A DNA stretch of 27,125 nucleotides from Rickettsiales bacterium (GTDB lineage Bacteria > Pseudomonadota > Alphaproteobacteria > Rickettsiales > UBA1997). Shown here piece after piece: positions 1 through 8,032 of the stretch. A model generated the notes under the pieces. It saw only the letters and a program-made list of their open reading frames with translations, had not been told where the DNA came from and made no database searches. A program made the translations under genes and the position numbers. Location: assembly GCA_031269065.1 (NCBI GenBank), contig JAIRWJ010000091.1, positions 1-27,125 of the forward strand. The letters run 5' to 3'. The stretch's first letter is position 1. Every line of letters begins with the position of its first letter.

Positions 1-831
1 AGCCTCTTTGGTTGCCTCGAAAATGCTCCAGAACTATTGCCCCGGCTACAAAATGTCGATGATTGGAAAGATTTTCAGAGATTCCAGATGGAATTCGAAG
101 CATTTGGCTTTTATCTCAAAAATCATCCGCTGGACGTCATAAGGCCAGAATTAGAATCCAAAGGCATAACCTTTCTCTGCGATATAGAAGAGAATGTCAA
201 TGACAATTCTCTAATCAGAATGGCCGGGGTTCTCATATCAACCTCCGTAAAATCCAGTGACCGGGGTAGATATGCCTATTTGACAATTTCCGACCCCACG
301 GGACTTGCAGATTTATCTATATTTAATGGTGATATGATAACCCAGCATAAGAATCTAATTGACGAAAAGATGCACAATCACCTTGTGTTTGAATGTTCTG
401 TGCGCAGAGATGACGCTGGACTGAGAATGAGCGTGAGAGATCTATGGCCTCTTGATGAATATCTGAGAACCACAAAAACCGGAATTCGAAAAGTTAGACA
501 GATGAGAACCTCTAGCGAATTTAGCCAAAAAAACCGCGAAAACTATGGCAAAAAAGGTTTATCGCCGAAAGCCAAGACTCAGGAAGCTTTTCCAGCTAGG
601 AAAAACGGTTTTATAGAAAAACTGAACATACACATATTCGATGAAAGCTGTGTCGAAGACCTATTTTCGATAGTTAGCCAGACAAGAGCTAGCAATGGTG
701 GTGAATACACAGATATCAACATAATAGCCGATGGAGAAATGATAGAGCTGCCAAAGGAGTTTCGCATTACTGAATCAGAGATTGGCAAAATCAGGGAGAT
801 CTATGGAGTTGATGGGCTTGAGATATTGTGA
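1..831 (+). CDS. dnaE: DNA polymerase III alpha subunit, C-terminal part (5' end outside the window)
   Basis: This is the catalytic subunit of the replicative polymerase, read in frame 1 from the first base and ending at TGA 829-831. About 276 C-terminal residues are present; the full protein is normally near 1150, so the polymerase active site lies upstream of the window. The visible part starts with the typical link QMEFEAFGFYLKNHPLD (roughly residues 22-38 of the fragment). An OB-fold follows, with the stretch GRYAYLTISDPTGLADLSIF, then the small C-terminal domain. An internal TTG at 37 is not the start, because the preceding codons (SLFGCLENAPEL) continue the family. The next gene on this strand is the kinase at 3179, so no operon partner is visible downstream. 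Confidence 0.95.
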   Translation, partial: SLFGCLENAPELLPRLQNVDDWKDFQRFQMEFEAFGFYLKNHPLDVIRPELESKGITFLCDIEENVNDNSLIRMAGVLISTSVKSSDRGRYAYLTISDPTGLADLSIFNGDMITQHKNLIDEKMHNHLVFECSVRRDDAGLRMSVRDLWPLDEYLRTTKTGIRKVRQMRTSSEFSQKNRENYGKKGLSPKAKTQEAFPARKNGFIEKLNIHIFDESCVEDLFSIVSQTRASNGGEYTDINIIADGEMIELPKEFRITESEIGKIREIYGVDGLEIL

Positions 832-976
832 TGGAGGACCAGAGCCTGGCACAACTCCACAGCGGTTCCTAGGAACAGATCCGGTACGTATACCATATAC
901 CCATTTCCTGATAGCAGATAGAGAGTTACCAAAGGCGAGAGTGCAATACCGCCGACCGACTGACGATGCTGGTGTT
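832..976. other. Short intergenic region after dnaE with a 12-bp palindrome
   Basis: This lies between the dnaE stop and the stop of the minus-strand orphan gene, so it is where both transcripts should end. A perfect 12-base palindrome (GTTCCTAGGAAC, 865-876) is the only clear element. It has no loop or T-run, so I do not call it a terminator. An open reading frame crossing from 782 to 1054 has no start signal or family match and is ignored. Confidence 0.3.
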
Positions 977-2599
977 TTAGAGGTATTTCAGGTTACTTTT
1001 TTGTTTCTGAAACAACATTTCCTTGATTCCTTTTGTTCTCACAGCCAAATCTAAAGCTTTATCCTCCTTAAGAATATAAACTTCTTTCAATTCCACAGCG
1101 AATTCAGACATATCCATTTCATCTTTAACGGTTTTAAGTGCATGGTAAAAAAATGTGTCGTAATTCCCAATTTGTTCCTCGTCTGGCCTATTTGTGGTGA
1201 TGTCAGGATGTTGTTTAAATTGTATGTTCACCTTTTCCGAAATTTGAGAACTAATTTCGATCTGGGCCTGGCCTATTTCATAGGCCCTAAATACCTGTTC
1301 GATATCTCTAAAATTCTTGTTGATGTATTTCACGCTTTCCGCGAACCAAAATACACAGGAATTATTATTCTGCAGTGTTTTATGGCTAAGTAGGATAACG
1401 CGCTCGTCTAACCTTTGTTTTAGAAAACCGAAATTATCGTTATCACAAAGCGGTTGACTGGGCATAAAATTAAATATGTTTGTCTCTTTGCCTTTTCTAG
1501 GGTAGGTACGAGTGTAGTGTGTCGGGCCGCAGTCAATAAGATAAATAGCCTCATCTCTGATGGAATCCCCGGGGTCACTGGCATCCCTAAGATCTACCAA
1601 CCCCAAGGACACATGTCCATCAGATGAGATGGTAAAAAGTCCGAAGTTCTTAGCATTTTCATCCTGTTTCATATCCTGCTGGCTAACTACATGGAAACTC
1701 AGGTTCTCGATAAGTTGTGTCTTTATCCTGGTGTCATCATCCATAAAATATGTATAGATAATGTATTCGCCATACCCTTCTTTAACTTTTTGGAAATTAT
1801 AAAATGGAGTTCCTTTTGCGCCCCAATCTATAAAGCGCATATTGTTTGCATTTTTATACGATGTAAGTATAGTATATTGGCTGTATTCAAGTTGAATTTT
1901 TCCTAAATGATACGCCTCTTCTGAGCTTTCATTCAAATCTTCGTCTAAGTTAACGATGCTTTTTGTCATATCGTACATAATATTTTCCGCCATAGATGTG
2001 ACACTATCATCGCTAATTGATATATTTTTAATAGAAAAATCTGGTCCAATTGTTATATTGCTGTACGTTTTAGAAAAAGATGGATATGTTCTATCTAAAT
2101 CACAGGTTAAATCTTCGCCTGGTTGAATATTTAGCATAGCATAGGAGCTCGAGGATACTAGATCTTTTGCATTATATTTAGTCTCTTTCACGATTTTAAC
2201 CCTATTCTTTGGATTATATAGAATTTCTATTTTCTCTGCATCACTCTCTAGCACAATGTACGAAGGTACAAAAACACCACTTTTCCTATCCAACACGTCG
2301 GATTCGCCAGGTCTTTTAAAGTTACCAATCACACTATAGGTGTAAGAATTATTTTTATCTTTAACTTTACGGAAAACTTCAAAATTGTTGTTTGCGCTAT
2401 CATATGAAACCAATAGGTTGGCCTTATTTCCACATACCAAACCTTCGGCCGGAGAAGACCGATAATAATCTGATCCATTGACAAGCACCTTCTCAGAGGA
2501 GACTCTGGACCTGAAAGCATCCTCACAATTTCTCTCTACCTTTTTGTGCAAAAGAAATTGAAAAATTAGCGCATAACTACACTGTACTAATATTTCCAT
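977..2599 (-). CDS. Orphan 540-residue protein, function unknown
   Basis: I do not recognise this protein. It is 540 residues, rich in Asn, Asp, Ser and Tyr, with no obvious catalytic motif or repeat. The start is well supported: AAGGGG lies 7 bases upstream of ATG 2597-2599, and an in-frame TAG lies seven codons further up. The first 20 residues include a hydrophobic stretch (CSYALIFQFLLH) that could be a weak signal anchor but is short for a signal peptide. The rest looks soluble, with many alternating polar/aromatic segments that could be beta-rich, and a charged helical end (ELKEVYILKEDKALDLAV). It lies 132 bases downstream of a small secreted protein on the same strand and probably shares its promoter. 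The kinase gene is transcribed the other way. It is intact, so presumably expressed. It could be an effector or surface protein, but that is inference only. Confidence 0.75.
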   Translation of the reverse strand: MEILVQCSYALIFQFLLHKKVERNCEDAFRSRVSSEKVLVNGSDYYRSSPAEGLVCGNKANLLVSYDSANNNFEVFRKVKDKNNSYTYSVIGNFKRPGESDVLDRKSGVFVPSYIVLESDAEKIEILYNPKNRVKIVKETKYNAKDLVSSSSYAMLNIQPGEDLTCDLDRTYPSFSKTYSNITIGPDFSIKNISISDDSVTSMAENIMYDMTKSIVNLDEDLNESSEEAYHLGKIQLEYSQYTILTSYKNANNMRFIDWGAKGTPFYNFQKVKEGYGEYIIYTYFMDDDTRIKTQLIENLSFHVVSQQDMKQDENAKNFGLFTISSDGHVSLGLVDLRDASDPGDSIRDEAIYLIDCGPTHYTRTYPRKGKETNIFNFMPSQPLCDNDNFGFLKQRLDERVILLSHKTLQNNNSCVFWFAESVKYINKNFRDIEQVFRAYEIGQAQIEISSQISEKVNIQFKQHPDITTNRPDEEQIGNYDTFFYHALKTVKDEMDMSEFAVELKEVYILKEDKALDLAVRTKGIKEMLFQKQKSNLKYL

Positions 2600-2731
2600 A
2601 ACATAACCCCTTATATACTATTAACAAAAGGTTGCCGAAAGGCACCCTCCACACAACAACCAGCACTCCCCCCCCAGGGCGTTACATTTCTGTTCCTAGG
2701 GAAATCTTACGACCACGATGGCCCGCAGATG

Positions 2732-2968
2732 TCAAATACTTACATCTCCTTTCTTTATTCTAGTGCCAGAAAAGCTACTTCCCCCTCTGACTCTTAGCTC
2801 CTCTATCTTTAATTTGATTTCCTCTTCACTGAGATCCCACGTAGTATCCACACTGTCATCGCTGAATCTATGACCTCTTTCAGAACCGGCAAGTGCAACC
2901 GGCGAACCAACCGAAACCTCCGCCGAGCCAAGTCCGAGAACAACCAAAATAAACACTACCCCCATCAT
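2732..2968 (-). CDS. Small secreted protein, 78 residues, function unknown
   Basis: The first residues (MMGVVFILVVLGLGSAEVSVG) form a signal peptide, with likely cleavage after SA or soon after. About 55 mature residues follow, acidic in the middle (DDSVDTTWDLSEEEIKLKIEEL) and ending in a Gly/Ser/Lys-rich tail. The gene looks real because it has a strong ribosome-binding site (AGAGGGGAT just upstream of ATG) and an exact-consensus promoter 24 to 32 bases before that. I see no known family. A 132-base gap containing a run of eight C separates it from the orphan 540-residue gene on the same strand. It is probably the first gene of a two-gene transcript and is likely exported to the periplasm or beyond. 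Confidence 0.65.
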   Translation of the reverse strand: MMGVVFILVVLGLGSAEVSVGSPVALAGSERGHRFSDDSVDTTWDLSEEEIKLKIEELRVRGGSSFSGTRIKKGDVSI

Positions 2969-2999
2969 ATAGATCCCCTCTATTTAGCCTAGTAATATC

Positions 3000-3028
3000 A
3001 TTATAACATTAAATGTTCCATTTGTCAA
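3000..3028 (-). promoter_or_regulatory. Exact-consensus sigma-70 promoter for the small secreted protein
   Basis: On the minus strand TTGACA (3023-3028) is followed after exactly 17 bases by TATAAT (3000-3005), with an extended TG one base before the -10. Both boxes match the consensus perfectly. Transcription should begin near 2993, giving a leader of about 25 bases to the ATG at 2968. A second minus-strand -10-like element, TGTTATAAA, lies near 3053-3062. Confidence 0.8.
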
Positions 3029-3134
3029 GTTGTGTAAAATGTTTGTATAGATTTATAACATTCTAGGCAAACTTATCTTTCTCCTCTAGCGGAGTCATAA
3101 AATATACCAATAAACCTATATTGTTTTATAAAAA

Positions 3135-3143
3135 TGTTATAAT
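3135..3143 (+). promoter_or_regulatory. Extended -10 promoter for the kinase gene
   Basis: TG-T-TATAAT is a perfect extended -10 at 3135-3143, about 36 bases before the kinase ATG. I see no good -35 box at the usual distance; TTGTTT at 3121 is too close. The ten-base core AATGTTATAA also occurs twice on the opposite strand at 3001-3010 and 3053-3062, so the two divergent promoters are built from the same sequence. Confidence 0.6.
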
Positions 3144-3178
3144 ATAACCATATTATTATAAATAACATTTGTCGCCCT

Positions 3179-4651
3179 ATGTCTGAACGAGGAAAACCAG
3201 TTTTTTGGGAATCTTATGACCTTCAGAAAAAATTGGCTGGCTGCAGTTTATTTCCAGACGTTGTTGCACCCTCCTTAACTTTGACTTCCACGCATCCACT
3301 ACCCCCGCAATTGTCTTTCGATCCGCAAATATTGGATTTGCCTCTCCTACCGCCGACCTTGCTGCCAATTTCAGTTTTGCCCTTACAACCCTTGCCTTTA
3401 TATTTACCTACTCTAAGGTCGCCTTCCCAGTCATTTTCTAGTCAACAATCAGAAAATTCACATCTCCCGCTTTCCCCACCATTGGTTTCATCGCCAACTT
3501 TGACTATGTCTCCGAAAATAGGGGGGAAAAATGTTATTAAACTTGGAGAAGGTAGCTATGCCAATATCTTTCTAGTTTATAGTACCGTGCGGAGAGAAAA
3601 CGTTGTTGTGAAATTGTTCAAAGAAAGATGGGGTGACCTAGAAGAAACGCTCAGAAAAAACAAGGAAGACCTTATTTATGCAGATAATTTTAGGAACGGA
3701 CTTTTCAGATCGCGGGGCTTTCTTGAAATTCTTTCAACTCCAGAAGATGAGAAAAGAGGAATTATTATATCAAAATACTATAGGTCAGGTAGTCTTAGTA
3801 GATTTGACATAACAGCCGCCAAAAACTTCCTCACGGTCGAGTGCGTTCTTGAATTTCTGCAATCCCTCGGAACATTTCATGAGACTGGCTATATTCATTG
3901 TGACCTGAAGCCAGACAATATTCTTGTTGGAGACGGAGGTAATTTGGTGATGGCCGATTTCGGACTCTCAAGACGATTTAAGTATTCAGACTCATCGAAA
4001 TTTCTAAAAAAGAAAGATATTTTAGGAACTCTCTGCTATAAGGCACCAGAGTTATATGGTGAATATGACAGTGGATCTAATTATGAACAAATTGATATTT
4101 GGTCTCTTGGAATTACACTGTGCCGGGTTCTAACTGGTATAGATCCAATCAAAAGTACATATGGCAACAGCAACATTGCCTCAAATTTGGCTGCTACTAT
4201 GATAAATCTGCCATACTTTACCGAAAAATGGAAGGGAAGCCTTAGTAAAATAATGGCGGGAATCTCCGAACCCCTGAGAAATATTATCATAGACATGCTC
4301 GAAATTAACTGTTCACTCCGGCCAACAGCAGACGATATTTTGAATAAATATTCAAACAGAGAGAAAGAAAAAGAAAGTGTGTATAGCCTGCCCGAGGGTG
4401 ATTTTGGTAAAATGGAAGAAAAGGAGAAAGAAAAGGAAAATGGGGAAAAAGAAGAGAAAATCAGAGAATTGGGCCATCAGGTGGATAGAAGTGGAGCACC
4501 AGAGAAATTGGCGAAGGAAAAACTATCCACAGACAGGGGAGAAGTCATGTCTAACGCTTTAGAGGTAGAAAGATACGATAAAGCCAACAAAATGTTCAGT
4601 CAGGTGACAGGTCCAGGGGGAGTAGAGGCTGGCCCAGAAAGGAAAAATTAG
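3179..4651 (+). CDS. Eukaryotic-like Ser/Thr protein kinase with proline-rich N-terminus and charged C-terminus
   Basis: The complete kinase domain spans about residues 118-392. The glycine loop is GEGSYANIF (123-131) and the ATP lysine is K145 in VVVKLFK. The catalytic loop is IHCDLKPDN (239-247), with D242, K244 and N247. DFG is at 260-262 and APE at 289-291; D306 and W308 follow in IDIWSLG, and the conserved Arg is R381. All catalytic residues are present, so it should be active. The residue before the catalytic Asp is Cys, making it a non-RD kinase that would not need classical activation-loop phosphorylation. Residues 30-110 are Pro/Leu/Ser-rich and low in complexity. Residues 393-450 are Lys/Glu-rich and probably coiled coil. 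There is no transmembrane segment or PASTA repeat, unlike typical bacterial PknB kinases. No Shine-Dalgarno is visible; ATG 3179 follows its promoter closely. It could be a secreted effector, but no secretion signal can be proved. Confidence 0.9.
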   Translation: MSERGKPVFWESYDLQKKLAGCSLFPDVVAPSLTLTSTHPLPPQLSFDPQILDLPLLPPTLLPISVLPLQPLPLYLPTLRSPSQSFSSQQSENSHLPLSPPLVSSPTLTMSPKIGGKNVIKLGEGSYANIFLVYSTVRRENVVVKLFKERWGDLEETLRKNKEDLIYADNFRNGLFRSRGFLEILSTPEDEKRGIIISKYYRSGSLSRFDITAAKNFLTVECVLEFLQSLGTFHETGYIHCDLKPDNILVGDGGNLVMADFGLSRRFKYSDSSKFLKKKDILGTLCYKAPELYGEYDSGSNYEQIDIWSLGITLCRVLTGIDPIKSTYGNSNIASNLAATMINLPYFTEKWKGSLSKIMAGISEPLRNIIIDMLEINCSLRPTADDILNKYSNREKEKESVYSLPEGDFGKMEEKEKEKENGEKEEKIRELGHQVDRSGAPEKLAKEKLSTDRGEVMSNALEVERYDKANKMFSQVTGPGGVEAGPERKN

Positions 4652-4731
4652 ATAGATAGTATTGACTGAAAACAAAGGACTGGTAAGTATGTTAGGTTAT
4701 AACACGGTTGGACCATGGATCTAGAAGTTTT

Positions 4732-5712
4732 ATGATAAAATCATTACATATTTGCTCTATGGATCTGGATGGTCCTCTTATGCTGGCACCCATGGCCGGC
4801 ATTACGGATCCGCCATTCAGAACCGTGGTCGAAGGCTTCGGCGGTACCGGTTTGATGTTCAGCGAAATGATCCCATGCAGGTCCATTGTGCCAGCCAGAA
4901 TGCACGAGTTAGAGAACAAAGTTAGAGCAACGTCGGCATTAAATGCGGTTCAGATAGTCGGGAATGATCCCTACCATATGTCTGAGGCCGCAAAAATAAA
5001 TGTCGAACTGTACTCAGCAGATATAATAGATATAAATTTTGGCTGTCCAGTAAAAAAGGTTGTAAAGGGATTCGCTGGTTCGGCGCTGATGAGAGACCTG
5101 GATCTGGCCAAAAACATAATGGAAGCCGTCGTCAAAGCTGTCAGAGTTCCAATAACTTTGAAAATGCGGCTAGGCTGGGACTTCGACAGTCTGAATGCTC
5201 CGACTATGGCGAAAATCGCTGAAGACGCGGGTGTGAAGATGGTTACAGTGCATGGCCGAACACGAAACCAGTTCTACGAGGGCAAATCCAATTGGAAACT
5301 AATTTCTGACGTGAAGAAGTCAGTAAAGATACCGGTTATTGTAAATGGAGACATTAGAAATACTCACGATCTTCGGCAGGCTCTGGAAGAGAGTGGGGCA
5401 GACGGAGCAATGGTGGCAAGAGGCGCCTGTGGTAGGCCGTGGATATTCAGACAGCTGCTTGACGAACTAGAAGGCAGGGAATACGCCAAAATTAGTCCAG
5501 CAAAACTGAGAGATACAGTGCTGTGGCATCTGGATCTGATGGTCGAACACTATAGAAGGGATAGAGCCATATTTATCTCCAGAAAACATCTGAATTTCTA
5601 TAGTACAGGTCTAGCTAAAGCTGGTGAATTCAGAAACCTCATCAATGGACTGGAGAATATGGACCAACTGAGGGACGAAGCGGATAGATTTTTTAGTTCT
5701 CTGAATATTTAG
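4732..5712 (+). CDS. dusB: tRNA-dihydrouridine synthase, DusB family
   Basis: This FMN enzyme reduces uridines in the tRNA D-loop to dihydrouridine. The N-terminal flavin-binding signature is PLMLAPMAGITDPPFRT. The catalytic cysteine lies in DINFGCPVKKV, a wording typical of DusB/NifR3 rather than DusA or DusC. Further TIM-barrel motifs are ITLKMRLGWD, VHGRTRNQFYEG, IPVIVNGDI and GADGAMVARGACGRPW. I chose ATG 4732 (326 residues). A TTG at 4708 would add eight residues (MDHGSRSF) with no homology to the family. The ATG at 4762 begins very close to the barrel and is also possible. The Shine-Dalgarno is weak (AGAAG). It follows the kinase gene by 80 bases. The far end faces a decayed insertion sequence. 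Confidence 0.92.
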   Translation: MIKSLHICSMDLDGPLMLAPMAGITDPPFRTVVEGFGGTGLMFSEMIPCRSIVPARMHELENKVRATSALNAVQIVGNDPYHMSEAAKINVELYSADIIDINFGCPVKKVVKGFAGSALMRDLDLAKNIMEAVVKAVRVPITLKMRLGWDFDSLNAPTMAKIAEDAGVKMVTVHGRTRNQFYEGKSNWKLISDVKKSVKIPVIVNGDIRNTHDLRQALEESGADGAMVARGACGRPWIFRQLLDELEGREYAKISPAKLRDTVLWHLDLMVEHYRRDRAIFISRKHLNFYSTGLAKAGEFRNLINGLENMDQLRDEADRFFSSLNI

Positions 5713-5734
5713 GCTCAAATATGTGCCAGAAAAA

Positions 5735-6192
5735 TTAGCTTTGGGGCTTGCTTAGGAAATGATATTGAATAGGAAACTTTCTTTTCGCTAAGACTTTAAT
5801 ATAGTTTTTTGTCATTTTCAGAATCATTCTCTTGAATTCTGTTCTACTCAGTTTCTGTAATTCATCTAAACTCACATTCCTCCAAGTGCAGTATAAACTT
5901 GCCCTCGGTATGGGTGGTAGATCCATACAGCATCTTCCCTGTGTTATTGACATTAATTCTTCTCTGCTGGCATTTGAAATTATTTTCAGGTAAATTCTGT
6001 CATTTCTCTCTGGTCAATGGTTTTACTTGCTTCTCCTCTATCTCTTTTGCTACCTTTTTTATTCCAAAGTAGGATTCATCGAGTTCTATTTACCCATCAG
6101 TTTTAATGACACTGTCGTACAATATTGCTTCTCTGAAAGTATTAAAAAATCTATTCTATTAGTTCCTATAAATTTTGACAGCTTGTGAAGCA
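5735..6192 (-). pseudogene. Decayed IS1595-family transposase
   Basis: Read on the minus strand, pieces of an IS1595/ISXO2-like DDE transposase appear in the right order but in different frames and with stops. First comes NRFFNTFREAIL (near 6115-6160). Next is IELDESYFGIKK (6061-6091), which matches the family's E(I/V)DESYFG block, with an in-frame TAA just before it. Then come NASREELMS and FILHLEECEFR (about 5866-5902), the latter matching the C-terminal LKECEFRFN block. Last is a Lys-rich tail, TEFKRMILKMTKNYIK. The middle with the TDGW and HINGIESFW motifs is missing, apparently by deletion. A 72-residue open frame at 5735-5953 is only the tail of this relic. The tail recurs at 26398-26510. 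It cannot encode an active transposase. Confidence 0.7.
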
Positions 6193-6642
6193 ATTAGGTC
6201 TAGGTGAGAGTACTCTACTATTTTTTTCTGTTTTATAACTGCTTAGTTTAGTATATTTTATCATAACTTAACTGTAATGTTTTAATGAATATTGTAATCA
6301 AGTTCCTTGTCGTATATAACATCTCTCTTTCTTACTTATTCGCCTTTCCCTTTTCGGGATGTTTCGAATAGACTAGGTTATTTGCTATCTGGGTTCTTAA
6401 GCATCTCATCTCTTGGTCTATCGGGACGAGTTTTTTGAGAATCTGGACAGATATTTCAGCTGAAATCAATATGTAATGGTTTATTCTCCAAAAAATACTC
6501 AAGGAAATAGGAAAACAAAGGATAGAGGGATCATGGCCTCGTTGGGCAGCAATTTTTATTCAAATTCTAACAGGAAACTCCATTAACTTTACTTTTAAAG
6601 TCGTAACACTACCATGATTTTAAAGTTTTTTAGTTTCTAGGT
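6193..6642. other. AT-rich stretch without a recognisable gene
   Basis: About 450 bases between the IS1595 relic and glyQS carry no open frame of convincing length, no tRNA and no obvious terminator. Short open stretches on the minus strand (for example one coding QEMRCLRTQIANNLVYSK near 6350-6425) are interrupted and match nothing I know. This is most simply the eroded end of the mobile element plus the glyQS leader. I could not identify a convincing glyQS promoter. Confidence 0.4.
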
Positions 6643-8022
6643 ATGAATGTAGGAGTCTATCCAAAGATGGATGATCTAGTGGCTCTCTGCAGGAGGAGAG
6701 GTTTTATCTTCCAGAGCTCGGAGATATATGGGGGCCTTCAGGGGGTCTATGACTTCGGTCCGCTTGGAGTAGAGCTAAAGAACAATCTGAAAAATTCCTG
6801 GTGGAGGTCTCTGGTTTACGAGAGAGATGACATAGAAGGACTGGACAGCTCGATTCTGACGCATAAATTAACACTGGAATACTCTGGCCATCGGGAGAAT
6901 TTTGTTGATCCGCTCTGCGAATGTAGGAAGTGTGGTGAGAAAATGAGAACGGACCATATTAAGGATGGAAAGTGTGAGAGATGTGGTAGCTCGGACGTTG
7001 TCAGTCTGAGCGGTTTTAACCTTATGTTTAGAACAAATCTGGGAGCTACTGGCGGGGATGATAGTTTTTGCTATCTGAGACCTGAAACCGCCCAGGGTAT
7101 CTTTACGAATTTTAAAAATGTAATGGATAGTACACCGAGAAAGCTGCCATTCGGAGTGGCTCAGATCGGAAAAGTCTTCCGAAACGAGATAACACCGAGA
7201 AACTTCATATTTAGAGTTAGAGAGTTCGAGCAGATGGAGCTGGAGTTTTTCGTTAGGAAAGGAACAGATGATGAGTGGCATAAGAACTGGGTTGCTGCGA
7301 GAATCGACTGGTGGGTTAGACAAGGCCTCTCCAGAGAAAATATAGAGATAGAATATCATAAACCCGAGAATCTGTCTCACTACTCTAAGAAAACCGCCGA
7401 TTTGCTCTATAGATTTCCAATCGGTCTCCAGGAACTCGAGGGTATAGCAAACAGGACAGATTTTGATCTAGGCACTCACTCAAGGGACCAGAAAATGATG
7501 AATATAACAGCCAAAGTTCGCAACAATATTGATTCTAACAGCAGATTGGCTATCAAAAACGATAGTTCTGGCGAATTTGAGATACCCTATGTGATAGAAT
7601 CTTCCGCAGGAGTGGAACGAGGTGTGCTGGCTCTGATGAGTGAGGCCTACAGCGAAGAGCAGCTGGACCAGGGGGATTCTAGAATAGTTCTGAAATTCAA
7701 GAGACACATAGCTCCTATCAAGGTAGCTGTTATTCCACTAGCTAAAAATAATCGGTCCATAGTGGACAAGTGTCTGGAGATAAAAAATAAATTACAGAGG
7801 CTCGCCTTTGGTAGAATAAGGTATGAGGATACTGGGAATATAGGTAAAGCCTATAGGCGAAATGACGAAATAGGAACTCCTATCTGCGTTACTGTTGATT
7901 TTGAAACATTTGAGGGTAAAAATGAAACGGTAACCATTAGAGATAGGGACACTATGAGCCAGCGAAGAATAGAGCTAGATGAGCTTGAGGCTTTTGCCAA
8001 AGAATATTTTACTATAGACTAG
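6643..8022 (+). CDS. glyQS: Glycyl-tRNA synthetase, single-chain dimeric type
   Basis: This charges tRNA-Gly. It is the one-chain class II enzyme (the type of Thermus, mycoplasmas and eukaryotes), not the separate alpha and beta subunits that most proteobacteria use. The start block is RGFIFQSSEIYGG, followed by YDFGPLGVELK. A zinc-type cysteine set lies at C94, C97, C111 and C114. Next come YLRPETAQGIF (144-154), then VFRNEITPRNFIFRVREFEQ (motif 2 with the family's RVREFEQ), TDFDLGTHS, and ESSAGVERG as motif 3. An anticodon-binding domain (HIAPIKVAVIPL onward) ends the protein. The 459 residues are normal length for this type. ATG 6643 is used here. ATG 6667 is an alternative, with AGGAG 11 bases upstream. 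It is followed after 10 bases by the NMN adenylyltransferase gene, so the two are probably cotranscribed. Confidence 0.95.
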   Translation: MNVGVYPKMDDLVALCRRRGFIFQSSEIYGGLQGVYDFGPLGVELKNNLKNSWWRSLVYERDDIEGLDSSILTHKLTLEYSGHRENFVDPLCECRKCGEKMRTDHIKDGKCERCGSSDVVSLSGFNLMFRTNLGATGGDDSFCYLRPETAQGIFTNFKNVMDSTPRKLPFGVAQIGKVFRNEITPRNFIFRVREFEQMELEFFVRKGTDDEWHKNWVAARIDWWVRQGLSRENIEIEYHKPENLSHYSKKTADLLYRFPIGLQELEGIANRTDFDLGTHSRDQKMMNITAKVRNNIDSNSRLAIKNDSSGEFEIPYVIESSAGVERGVLALMSEAYSEEQLDQGDSRIVLKFKRHIAPIKVAVIPLAKNNRSIVDKCLEIKNKLQRLAFGRIRYEDTGNIGKAYRRNDEIGTPICVTVDFETFEGKNETVTIRDRDTMSQRRIELDELEAFAKEYFTID

Positions 8023-8032
8023 CGCACTGCCT

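Noticed and set aside
782..1054. A 90-codon plus-strand open frame after dnaE
   Set aside because: It overlaps dnaE and the 3' end of the orphan gene, has no ribosome site and no family resemblance.
5735..5953. A free-standing 72-residue protein
   Set aside because: Neighbouring frames carry the DESYFG and EECEFR blocks of an IS1595 transposase; this is its shifted tail.
6868..7380. A 170-codon minus-strand open frame
   Set aside because: It lies entirely antisense to the well-supported glyQS and has no own start signal or family.
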